Shown one piece after another: positions 1-6,237 of a stretch of DNA of 14,489 nucleotides (position 1 is the stretch's first letter; each line of letters opens with the position of its first letter). Under the pieces are notes generated by a model. That model searched no databases. It saw nothing but the letters and a program-made list of their open reading frames with translations, and had not been told where the DNA came from. Source of the stretch: Nitrospinaceae bacterium (lineage in GTDB: Bacteria; Nitrospinota; Nitrospinia; Nitrospinales; VA-1); the NCBI GenBank assembly GCA_029261435.1, contig JAJDBI010000212.1:1-14489 (forward strand), given 5' to 3'. The translations under genes and the position numbers were made by a program.

Positions 1-765
1 TTTTTTAATGAACAATTCACGCGCGCGTAAGAGAATTTCTGTCACTCCGTCAACCGGTGCGTAATTGTCGGGCCGCAACTCCTGCCGCTTCTTTTCATAC
101 AAATACGTCACATAGGGCAATTCAGTGAGCGCAAAGAACAAGGTTTCTTTATCCACACCTTGTAATGCTGGCAAGCCTTCCGCTTTTTGTGATGGACTGA
201 CCTCCAACCGCTCATCATAGGCTTCCTTGATCCAAGGCCAATCCAGAATAGAACATATGAAAACTATGTTTGAATATTCCATCTCCAGTTGATGAAGTTG
301 GTAGGCCATCCAGCGTGCTCGCCAGAAGTGCTGGCTTTTATCCTGAGGTCGTTTTTGGGTTAATAGCAGAGTACTGACAAATTTTTCATAGGATATCTGG
401 TTCAGTGCAAAACTGTCAGGGAAGTCGACACTTCTTTTCTCATAACTTTCTGTACTCCAGTCTACAAAATGCCTGGGTATCCCTTCTTGCATGGCAACGC
501 GTAGCCCCATGATTACGGGCTGGCTGGGATCGATGGGCACATAATTCATTCCGCCATCTTGCTCTATCTGGCAACTCAAAGAAATGTTGGGAAGGAGGTT
601 GATACCCTCCTCAACTGTTTGTTTGAATTCAGGTGGAAGTGCGACAGCCAGACAATCACAGGGAAGCGATAAAAGTTGATGGCGTATTTCACGCGCAAAA
701 CTTCCACTTCCATGAATCACAGGCAAAAATTGAATACGGTCACTGAGCTTAAGTGCTTGACTCAT
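1..765 (-). CDS. Unrecognised protein downstream of MoxR ATPase, C-terminus cut by window edge
   Basis: Read on the minus strand from the ATG at 765, the frame stays open for 255 codons to the left edge, so the protein is partial. It begins MSQALKLSDRIQFLPVIHG, followed by GSGSFAREIR and, further on, CDCLAVALPPEF. Later segments include YVPIDPSQP, VIMGLR and a Trp-rich stretch with ILDWPWIKEAY. There is no signal peptide or membrane segment, so it is probably cytoplasmic. It starts 11 nt after the stop of the MoxR-type ATPase, with GGA upstream as a weak ribosome site, so the two are almost certainly co-transcribed. The opening (a hydrophobic strand, then HGSGSFAREIR, then a 'this is forbidden/allowed' style strand ending in PPE) recalls the TraB/DUF5682-like proteins encoded beside MoxR ATPases and VWA proteins. 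That resemblance is from memory and weak. Existence of the gene is near certain; function is unknown. Confidence 0.85.
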   Translation of the reverse strand, partial: MSQALKLSDRIQFLPVIHGSGSFAREIRHQLLSLPCDCLAVALPPEFKQTVEEGINLLPNISLSCQIEQDGGMNYVPIDPSQPVIMGLRVAMQEGIPRHFVDWSTESYEKRSVDFPDSFALNQISYEKFVSTLLLTQKRPQDKSQHFWRARWMAYQLHQLEMEYSNIVFICSILDWPWIKEAYDERLEVSPSQKAEGLPALQGVDKETLFFALTELPYVTYLYEKKRQELRPDNYAPVDGVTEILLRARELFIKK

Positions 766-776
766 GGTTTCAATCC

Positions 777-1724
777 TTATTGGTCACTGTCTGGGTGCAA
801 TGGACTGTCATCATTAAAAAAGAAGTCCCCCAGTCCCATCGGCAGTCTTTCTTCTCCTAAAGCTCGTCGATTGCGGGCGGCAAGGGAATCCAGATCAAGA
901 GCTTCTTCACCCAGAACTTTGCTGATGGCCTCTTGCCATATTTTGTCTTTAGACAAAGGGCTGTCTTTTTCCTGACTGATCCGTTTCAAGGCATATTGCA
1001 GGATGTGAATTCCATCGCGAGGTGAAAAATCAAGATCCAATTGATGAGATTTTTGCAGGAAATCCACCGTCATTTTCAGAAGTTCTTCCTCTGAAAAAGG
1101 CAGATGATATCGGAGTATGGCCAATTCATCCTGATAACTGGGCATAGTCATCTGTAAGGTGGGTTGTAAACGGGACAGAATATAATCGGGTATCTCGAAA
1201 GTAGACTCGTCGTTATTCATGGTCACACAGGCACGAAACTCGCTATGGGCATGAATCTGGATTCCTGCAATGATGGATTCTACGTAACGTCGATGATCAA
1301 GAAGGGGAGCCAGTGAGGCCCAGCTTTTTTCATTCATACGATTGCCTTCATCGAGAATACATATTCCTCCCTCAATCATGGCACAAACAAGAGGTGATGC
1401 GTGGTAGGAAATTTTCCCTTGTTCTGACAGAACGGGAGTGATCAAAAGATCTTCGGGGCGAGTGTCACTGGTACACTGGAATATATATAAAGGCTGGTCT
1501 CTTTGATTCGCTGCTACCATTGCCAAAGTGGTTTTTCCCGTTCCTGGCATTCCTGTGATTCTTGGAGACAGAGGGAAATCCTTTTCAGAAATCACCATCC
1601 AACAGGCCTGTATTTGTTTGAGAACTTCATCCTGACCAATCCACTCGGGACGGGTAGAATCAGGTTTGCCTAAATGCAGAGTGACTCCATCCACTTCGAT
1701 TGATTTTTTTGTAGTCGTGTTCAA
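777..1724 (-). CDS. MoxR-type AAA+ ATPase (AAA_5-like)
   Basis: A 315-aa cytoplasmic AAA+ ATPase. Visible motifs are Walker A GMPGTGKT (residues 58-65), Walker B ICILDEGNRM (about 121-130, D125/E126), sensor 1 VTMNND (about 167-172, N170) and the arginine-containing ILSRLQP after it. These suit the MoxR/AAA_5 group, whose members usually act as ATP-driven chaperones that activate a partner, often with a VWA protein. No VWA gene is visible; it may lie beyond the left edge. The start is TTG at 1724: AAGGA lies 7 nt upstream, no ATG exists upstream in frame, and the next internal Met would remove the N-terminus before Walker A. It heads a minus-strand operon with the partial gene at 1-765. The C-terminal 80 residues are less typical and end in an acidic, Ser/Asp/Pro-rich tail. 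Confidence 0.9.
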   Translation of the reverse strand: MNTTTKKSIEVDGVTLHLGKPDSTRPEWIGQDEVLKQIQACWMVISEKDFPLSPRITGMPGTGKTTLAMVAANQRDQPLYIFQCTSDTRPEDLLITPVLSEQGKISYHASPLVCAMIEGGICILDEGNRMNEKSWASLAPLLDHRRYVESIIAGIQIHAHSEFRACVTMNNDESTFEIPDYILSRLQPTLQMTMPSYQDELAILRYHLPFSEEELLKMTVDFLQKSHQLDLDFSPRDGIHILQYALKRISQEKDSPLSKDKIWQEAISKVLGEEALDLDSLAARNRRALGEERLPMGLGDFFFNDDSPLHPDSDQ

Positions 1725-1783
1725 TGTATGATCCTTAACAACAGAGTTAGCGGAGAACCTCCGCAGGTAATTTGAGATGTCAT
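1721..1783 (-). CDS. Possible 20-aa leader ORF overlapping the ATPase start
   Basis: On the minus strand an ATG at 1783 opens 20 codons (MTSQITCGGSPLTLLLRIIH). The stop TGA (1723-1721) overlaps the TTG start of the ATPase as TTGA. No Shine-Dalgarno is visible before this ATG, only an A-rich tract, so translation is uncertain. If translated, its termination would couple to initiation of the ATPase. A short ORF of this kind can also occur by chance. Confidence 0.2.
   Translation of the reverse strand: MTSQITCGGSPLTLLLRIIH
1750..1764 (-). promoter_or_regulatory. Small GC-rich hairpin in the ATPase leader
   Basis: GCGGAG and CTCCGC form a perfect 6-bp stem with a 3-nt loop, lying 26-40 nt upstream of the TTG start of the ATPase in the minus-strand transcript. 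One arm contains GGAGG, a Shine-Dalgarno-like sequence, which would be hidden when folded. No U-run follows on either strand, so it is not an intrinsic terminator. A regulatory role is inference. Confidence 0.3.
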
Positions 1784-1847
1784 TTTTTTTGCAGGCAGCT
1801 ATTTTTTTGCTCAGCAGACCGTGCTCATTGCTTCAACAATTGGTGGC

Positions 1848-1877
1848 AGGATACTTAGGCTTTAGGGTGACTGTCAA
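1848..1877 (-). promoter_or_regulatory. Candidate sigma70 promoter for the ATPase operon
   Basis: On the minus strand there is a perfect -35 TTGACA (1877-1872), then 18 nt, then TATCCT (1853-1848; 4/6 match). The -35 is one arm of the 12-bp palindrome GTCAAGCTTGAC (1873-1884), which could be an operator. The transcript would have a leader of about 115 nt before the TTG start. It is a sequence match only. Confidence 0.35.
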
Positions 1878-1928
1878 GCTTGACTCGTGAAATTGGCAAC
1901 TCTCCGGCTTTCAAGGCCTTTGTTGTAG

Positions 1929-1937
1929 TGATATAAT
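1929..1937 (+). promoter_or_regulatory. Extended -10 promoter for the small membrane protein/VOC/FAD unit
   Basis: TGATATAAT gives a perfect TATAAT (1932-1937) with the upstream TGn extension. No good -35 sits 16-18 nt upstream (TTTCAA at best), as is usual for extended -10 promoters. Transcription would start near 1944, leaving about 25 nt before the GTG at 1969. Confidence 0.5.
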
Positions 1938-1968
1938 AGATCCAAGAACTTATATTGGAGGAGATGGA

Positions 1969-2130
1969 GTGGACAACTTGTTTTTAGCTTTGGCAGCTTT
2001 CTTTGCTGTTGGAATGATGGTTTTAATGATCAAATACGCCAAATTCATACATAATCAACCTAAGATGGAAGAGGAGCGCCGACAGGAGGATTCCGTAAAA
2101 AAGGACTCCCGACCCAGCGATACCCCTTGA
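1969..2130 (+). CDS. Small single-pass membrane protein (53 aa)
   Basis: A GTG at 1969 is preceded by GGAGGAG (1957-1963) at 5-nt spacing, a strong ribosome site. The frame encodes 53 residues ending with TGA at 2128-2130. Residues 1-21 are hydrophobic (DNLFLALAAFFAVGMMVLM), followed by IKYAKF and a hydrophilic tail rich in Glu, Lys, Arg and Asp. This predicts one membrane helix, with the basic residues after it arguing for a cytoplasmic C-terminus. The ATG at 1964 is in another frame and meets a stop within eight codons. One nucleotide separates its stop from the next ATG, so it is translationally coupled to the VOC gene. I do not recognise a family; its function is unknown. The ribosome site, promoter and amino-acid pattern together support a real gene. 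Confidence 0.7.
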   Translation: MDNLFLALAAFFAVGMMVLMIKYAKFIHNQPKMEEERRQEDSVKKDSRPSDTP

Positions 2131-2131
2131 A

Positions 2132-2737
2132 ATGGAACCCAGAAACCAACAAATCGATGCCTTTTTTGCTGATTATATCAGTCGCTTTTTATCTGAAAAT
2201 GAAGCGGCACGATATATGGCAAATGAACTTTTGAATTGTGGTGTTGGCCTGATGCCCCTTATCGATCATTGCACACTGCGTACTCTTGATGTTGACAGAC
2301 GGGCTGAAGAACTTCTCCCCCTTGGTTTTGCTCAAGATAAGACTCTCGGTATTCTGGAGTTCGATAACTGGTGGGCCAAGGTTTACAGAAAACCCGGATA
2401 TCCCAGTTTATTTGTAGACCAGGCATTTGTGGGAGAACGCGGAGTACCAAGCCTGATCCCGGATTGGGTTCATACTCATGGTGATCAATGTTTTCATCAT
2501 ATCGCTATTTTGGTTGAGAATATTGAACATGCTATCGATAAAATGAAAAGTCGGAAGATCATGTTCTCAGGTCAGATTGTCGGAGCACCCAACACGGATC
2601 TGCGACAGATTTTCACTCAGCCGGAAATAAAAAAGGGTAGAGCTTTCACGGTTCTTGAACTCATAGAACGGCATAACGGCTATCAGGGATTTTTACCTCC
2701 TCAGGCAGACGGTTTGATGAAATCCTCCCGCCTCTAG
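2132..2737 (+). CDS. VOC-superfamily protein, putative metal-dependent dioxygenase
   Basis: A 201-aa cytoplasmic protein with the vicinal-oxygen-chelate pattern. The first strand carries LIDHCTLRT (H46), the second module CFHHIAILVENIEHAI (H123), and the end AFTVLELIERHNGYQGF (E176). The HIAxxxxxI and LExIxRxxGxxGF signatures resemble 4-hydroxyphenylpyruvate dioxygenase and the DUF1338/2-oxoadipate dioxygenase group, where the same two His and one Glu bind Fe(II). At 201 aa it is about half the length of either, so it may be a single two-module VOC unit. The substrate cannot be read from sequence. The start ATG follows the upstream stop by 1 nt and has no clear Shine-Dalgarno of its own, which implies coupling. 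The FAD oxidase follows 9 nt downstream. VOC membership is fairly secure; dioxygenase activity is inferred. Confidence 0.75.
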   Translation: MEPRNQQIDAFFADYISRFLSENEAARYMANELLNCGVGLMPLIDHCTLRTLDVDRRAEELLPLGFAQDKTLGILEFDNWWAKVYRKPGYPSLFVDQAFVGERGVPSLIPDWVHTHGDQCFHHIAILVENIEHAIDKMKSRKIMFSGQIVGAPNTDLRQIFTQPEIKKGRAFTVLELIERHNGYQGFLPPQADGLMKSSRL

Positions 2738-2746
2738 TAAAGCTCA

Positions 2747-4165
2747 ATGATCAGAAAAACAAAACCTGAATTCATAGCCCCTTATTTAAAGGATGCTTCA
2801 AATTTTTCAGGAGGAAATGCTGAAGAGGTCATTATTCCTGAATCTTCTGAAGAACTTGTTATTTTCCTGAAAAATGAAACCCGCCCTGTGACCATTGCTG
2901 GGGCAGGGACGGGTCTGACTGCTTCTCGAATTCCATATGGGGGTGTCATTGTCTCATTGGAGCGCTTTAAGGAAATTGCAATAGAAGAAGAGAGGAGAAT
3001 ACGTGTTGGTCCGGCCGTAACCCTCAATGAATTGCAAGATTATCTGGTTGCTACAAACTGGTTTTATCCACCCAATCCTACAGAGACATGGGCGTCAGTT
3101 GGGGGCACACTTGCTACTAATGCATCTGGGTCACGGAGTTACAAGTATGGAGTCACCCGTGATTATGTTGAAGAGGTAGAACTGGTTCTCGTAGACGGCA
3201 GAAAGACTATTGTCAAGCGTGGGTTAAAAATATTCGAACCGCTTAAGCTTGAGGATGGAAGCCAAATATCTTTTCCTGAAATTTCTTATCAGAGCCCGAA
3301 ATGCAAAAATGCTGCGGGATATTTTGTCCACCCAGGTATGGACTGGTTGGATTTATTCATTGGATCGGATGGTACGCTTGGCGTTTTCACGAAAATCGTC
3401 CTGCGCTTGATACCTTGCCCAGCAGATTTTGTGAGTGGTGTTTTATTTTTCGAAGATGAATCTTCCTGCTGGAAATTGATTTCCAAAATTAAATCTTTTA
3501 ATGGGGAAGAAATCGCTCCCTGTTCTTTGGAGTATTTTGACCATAATGCTTTGGAGAAATTAATGAGAAAGCATCAAAACATACCTCATCATTCCAGAGC
3601 CGCTTTATTTTTTGAACAAGATGTTGCTGAGTTGAAGGATTACGATTTAGTACTGGAAAACTGGTATGAGTTCTTGAGTGAAGAAAATATTATGCTTGAT
3701 GATTCATGGTTTGCTCAAGGGACAAAGGATATTCAAAAATTTCACGATTTCAGACATGATATCCCGATTATTATCAATGAAGAAAACAGCCGTGCAGGAA
3801 GGGTTAAACTGGGAACAGATATGGCCGTTCCTGATAATCACTTTATTTCAATGATGGAGTTTTACCAGGAAATCCTGGGTACTAGCGGTTTGGATTACGT
3901 TATGTTTGGACATTTAGGGGATAATCATTTGCATATAAATCTTTTGCCCGGTGCATCACAAATGGAATATGCACTACAGGTTTATGACCAGATTGCTGAA
4001 CAGATACTGGAATGGCGGGGTACGGTTTCTGCGGAACATGGGATTGGAAAACTGAAAAAGAAATATTTCGCAAAAATGGTTGGGGCAGAGGGGTTGAGTG
4101 ATTTGAAAAAAATTAAAGATTGCCTGGACCCAGGCAATCGGCTGGGTGTCGGAAATATTCTGTAA
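2747..4165 (+). CDS. FAD-linked 2-hydroxy-acid oxidase/dehydrogenase (GlcD/D-lactate dehydrogenase type)
   Basis: A 472-aa flavoprotein of the PCMH/VAO fold, normal in length for the family. The FAD_binding_4 part (about 25-225) shows AGAGTGLTASRIPYGG (51-66), YPPNPTE and VGGTLATNASGSRSYKYG (about 107-135), NAAGYF (188-193) and GSDGTLGV (207-213). The C-terminal FAD-oxidase_C part holds the metal/substrate region GHLGDNHLH (388-396) and EHGIG (430-434), ending with CLDPGNRLGVGNIL. Family members oxidise D-lactate, glycolate, D-2-hydroxyglutarate or related 2-hydroxy acids and pass electrons to quinone or a partner protein. The exact substrate is not determined here. The gene follows the VOC gene by 9 nt with no strong Shine-Dalgarno, so the two are probably translated together. 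There is no membrane segment, so it would be soluble or peripheral. Confidence 0.88.
   Translation: MIRKTKPEFIAPYLKDASNFSGGNAEEVIIPESSEELVIFLKNETRPVTIAGAGTGLTASRIPYGGVIVSLERFKEIAIEEERRIRVGPAVTLNELQDYLVATNWFYPPNPTETWASVGGTLATNASGSRSYKYGVTRDYVEEVELVLVDGRKTIVKRGLKIFEPLKLEDGSQISFPEISYQSPKCKNAAGYFVHPGMDWLDLFIGSDGTLGVFTKIVLRLIPCPADFVSGVLFFEDESSCWKLISKIKSFNGEEIAPCSLEYFDHNALEKLMRKHQNIPHHSRAALFFEQDVAELKDYDLVLENWYEFLSEENIMLDDSWFAQGTKDIQKFHDFRHDIPIIINEENSRAGRVKLGTDMAVPDNHFISMMEFYQEILGTSGLDYVMFGHLGDNHLHINLLPGASQMEYALQVYDQIAEQILEWRGTVSAEHGIGKLKKKYFAKMVGAEGLSDLKKIKDCLDPGNRLGVGNIL
4118..4139. repeat. Perfect 10-bp inverted repeat at the 3' end of the FAD oxidase gene
   Basis: GATTGCCTGG (4118-4127) and CCAGGCAATC (4130-4139) are exact reverse complements separated by 2 nt. 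They lie inside the coding sequence, 26 nt before its end, and encode the conserved family tail DCLDPGNR. No T-run follows, so it is not a standard terminator. It could be an attenuating or mRNA-end-stabilising hairpin, or a by-product of codon choice. Confidence 0.5.
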
Positions 4166-4188
4166 AACCACTTTTGCATCGCTTGCTA

Positions 4189-4218
4189 TTGACAGTATGA
4201 TGGCGTAAAGGGTAGAAT
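4189..4218 (+). promoter_or_regulatory. Sigma70-type promoter upstream of the HNH gene
   Basis: A perfect -35 TTGACA (4189-4194), 18-nt spacer, and TAGAAT (4213-4218; 5/6 match). Transcription would start near 4225, giving a leader of about 60 nt to the ATG at 4285. It lies just after the FAD oxidase stop, so the HNH gene probably forms a new transcription unit, which may extend into the HPr-fusion operon. Confidence 0.55.
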
Positions 4219-4284
4219 TTTTTGAATTAAGATGGGTTTAGTTAGACAGATCAAGTCATTCCAGCTTTACTGAGGTTTGGAAAC

Positions 4285-4827
4285 ATGCTCGATTCGTTCA
4301 AAATCCTGGTTTTAAACTACTCCTATGAACCACTGCAGTTTTGCAGTGCTCGTCATGCCATTACTATGGTTTTTGGTGGTAGGGCTGAAGAACTGGAAAG
4401 TGCCGGTTATACTGTGCGCACTCCCTCGACCAGCTTTCAGCTTCCTACTGTGATACGTGTTTTACAAATGGTTCGTCGCAACCGCAAAAAAGGATTGGCT
4501 TTCAGTAGAAAAAATATTTTAAGAAGAGATAATTACACTTGCCAGTATTGCGGAACTTCCAACAACCCTCTTACAGTGGATCATGTGGTTCCCAAATCAC
4601 GAGGAGGAAAAACGAATTGGACAAATATAGTAGTTGCCTGTAAAACCTGCAACCTTAAAAAGGGTGACAGAACTCCTTTTGAAGTAGATATGCAATTACG
4701 TCAACTCCCTAGAAAGCCGGATTATCAATTTATTCCTTTTGTGATTCCATCCGGACCAGATTCTCATATTGAAATCTGGCAAAAATACCTACCTAAAAAA
4801 TTCTCAGTCGAATCTGTGGCCTTTTAA
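4285..4827 (+). CDS. HNH endonuclease family protein
   Basis: A 180-aa protein whose HNH core spans about residues 80-130. It holds a zinc-binding CQYC (86-89), then DH (99-100) of TVDHVVPKSRGG, N114 of NWTNIVVAC, and a second CKTC (119-122) followed by N123. This is the two-CxxC HNH form (beta-beta-alpha-metal fold). The N-terminal part (1-75: ILVLNYSYEPLQFC, SARHAITMVFGGRAEELE) is the conserved leader seen in a widespread stand-alone chromosomal HNH family found in many bacteria. Its biological role is not established, and no intein, intron or restriction partner lies nearby. GAGG about 10 nt upstream of the ATG is a modest ribosome site. It has its own promoter and an 80-nt gap to the next gene. 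It contains no signal peptide. Nuclease fold is clear; function in the cell is not. Confidence 0.88.
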   Translation: MLDSFKILVLNYSYEPLQFCSARHAITMVFGGRAEELESAGYTVRTPSTSFQLPTVIRVLQMVRRNRKKGLAFSRKNILRRDNYTCQYCGTSNNPLTVDHVVPKSRGGKTNWTNIVVACKTCNLKKGDRTPFEVDMQLRQLPRKPDYQFIPFVIPSGPDSHIEIWQKYLPKKFSVESVAF

Positions 4828-4850
4828 CCCAGGCAGTATGCGGGTATACT
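4822..4850 (+). promoter_or_regulatory. Weak candidate promoter before the HPr-fusion operon
   Basis: TATACT (4845-4850; 5/6 to TATAAT) lies in the 80-nt gap before the HPr-fusion gene, but the segment 17 nt upstream (TTTTAA, 4822-4827) matches the -35 consensus at only 3/6. It may be real but weak, or the operon may be read from the promoter at 4189. Confidence 0.25.
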
Positions 4851-4907
4851 ATCTGTGTTTGTTTATCTTAATATCAAATCAAACCTTTCCAGCGAGTTTT
4901 AACCCAG
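4822..4907. repeat. Two exact copies of TTTTAACCCAG
   Basis: TTTTAACCCAG occurs at 4822-4832, where its TAA is the stop of the HNH gene, and again at 4897-4907, directly before the ATG of the next gene. The copies are 75 bp apart. They flank the gap between the two genes and could be chance or a recombination scar. The second copy takes the place where a Shine-Dalgarno would normally be. Confidence 0.4.
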
Positions 4908-6224
4908 ATGGAAGCTAAATCCCTTATTCAGATTATTTCTGAAGATGAGTTTTTACAAATTGTTCAGGAACCTTCCCGACTATTTTTCAAGGTCAGCGCA
5001 TTATTTTGTGAAAAGAAAAAAAGTGGCAAGGAAATATCCCGCAAGTTTTATTCAACTCTGATCCAGGAAACGGAATACCTGGAAAGTGTTCTTGATGAAC
5101 ATGGTGCACGGGAAAATAAAACATGGTCCTTTTTCTCTGAGTATGTCGCCTGCATACGTAATCTAACTATCGCAGCATTTTATATAAAGCATATTTTAGA
5201 TCGCTACCCTTATTATAACCTCGGAGAGCCTGAAGGTAGTGTCTTGGCATTTAAGGAGTCTGCATACAAGGCCTTGGAGTTTTTAAATAGTTCTATAGAA
5301 GGTTTGAGGGTTGAGGTTGTGAGTACAGGGGAATTAAACGGTCTGGAAATTTCTCATGATCCATTTTCGATGAATGAATTTTCTGAAATCGAAAGTAATA
5401 AGCGTCTGCCAAGAACTGTTATGGAGGACGAAGTAAAGGGAGAAGAGGAAAGGATTTTAGACCTCTGCCAGAAATATAGAAAAGTCGCGAAAATGATCAA
5501 TGAGATCGGTTTTCAAAGAAGTGATGATCTTGAAACCTTTCGCCATGTTATCCCTTCAAAGCTTGATGAAAAGCTGGTACGGATGTTAAAGGAATTGGTG
5601 CATAGCGTTCAGTCTGAATACGATACATATGTAAAGAATACACGGATGGAACAATCCCAAGCAGATTTGAAAAACTTGCGAGGGTATATTTCCATGCCTC
5701 TCCATCTTCTGGAAGTCGTTCTCTGGCTATGTCATTTTTATGAACGACATGAAGATGATATTCGTCATGGTGAGTGCAAGCAACAAATATCAAAAATAGT
5801 GAATAAAGAAGCTTTGCTGGGGCAAATTTTTAATTTTGGTTTTCATTTTAGCAAATACTATCTACAGGAAGGTGACAAACTGGTTAAAGAAATTTTGAAA
5901 GGATTTGTGGAAATCGTGAGAGCAGAAGTTCCCGTTCCACAGCCTTTAGGTTTTCATGCTCGTCCTTCAACATATCTTTCCCTGATTGCTCGTCATCATG
6001 AAGGGGAACTGTTCATGCTTATTGATGATGAAAAATTCAGCGCCAAATCTGTTATGAGTCTTTTGCAGGCAGGTGGCCTTCTAGCTGACAAAGGTTATCT
6101 TAATGTGACCTTGGAAGGTTCGCGGCAAGCCATTAATGATGCCAAGCTTTTGGCTCAAAATAATTATTGCGAAGAAGGTGAGTTCCCACGTCAATTGAGC
6201 TATCTGCGGCCAGATCAAAGTTGA
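4908..6224 (+). CDS. Helical protein with C-terminal HPr (PTS phosphocarrier) domain
   Basis: A 438-aa soluble protein. Residues about 338-425 form an HPr domain: VPVPQPLGFHARPSTYLSL carries the phosphorylatable H350 (LGxHARP signature), and FSAKSVMSLLQAG carries S381. H350 and S381 are 31 residues apart, exactly as His15 and Ser46 in Bacillus HPr, so both the EI and the HPr-kinase sites are kept. The N-terminal 335 residues match no family I recognise. They look all-helical and appear internally duplicated at a 181-residue offset (EY at 56-57 and 237-238; Y79 and Y260; R99 and R280). No EI, EII or HPr kinase is in the window, so it is more likely regulatory than a sugar transport carrier. 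There is no clear Shine-Dalgarno. It begins a tight run with Nudix, CvpA, aminotransferase and coaE. Similar HPr fusions exist in regulators of other phyla, but the exact architecture is unfamiliar to me. Confidence 0.82.
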   Translation: MEAKSLIQIISEDEFLQIVQEPSRLFFKVSALFCEKKKSGKEISRKFYSTLIQETEYLESVLDEHGARENKTWSFFSEYVACIRNLTIAAFYIKHILDRYPYYNLGEPEGSVLAFKESAYKALEFLNSSIEGLRVEVVSTGELNGLEISHDPFSMNEFSEIESNKRLPRTVMEDEVKGEEERILDLCQKYRKVAKMINEIGFQRSDDLETFRHVIPSKLDEKLVRMLKELVHSVQSEYDTYVKNTRMEQSQADLKNLRGYISMPLHLLEVVLWLCHFYERHEDDIRHGECKQQISKIVNKEALLGQIFNFGFHFSKYYLQEGDKLVKEILKGFVEIVRAEVPVPQPLGFHARPSTYLSLIARHHEGELFMLIDDEKFSAKSVMSLLQAGGLLADKGYLNVTLEGSRQAINDAKLLAQNNYCEEGEFPRQLSYLRPDQS

Positions 6225-6237
6225 ACTCGGATTTCCC

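Noticed and set aside
676..975. 99-aa plus-strand reading frame across the end of the ATPase gene
   Set aside because: It lies opposite two well-supported minus-strand genes, has no ribosome site and a composition unlike a real protein.
1774..1811. Two T-tracts (TTTTTTTGC at about 1784 and 1802) as terminators of the ATPase region
   Set aside because: No GC-rich stem precedes them on either strand; they are low-complexity tracts in an AT-rich leader.
1880..1937. TTGACT at 1880-1885 paired with TATAAT at 1932-1937 as one promoter
   Set aside because: The spacing is 46 nt, far from 16-18; the TATAAT works better as an extended -10 box.
4118..4139. Inverted repeat as an intrinsic terminator of the FAD oxidase gene
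   Set aside because: No run of T follows it, and it lies inside the coding sequence.
4285..4827. HNH gene as a group I intron or intein homing nuclease or a restriction enzyme
   Set aside because: It has no host gene interruption, no methyltransferase neighbour, and its N-terminus matches the common stand-alone chromosomal HNH family.
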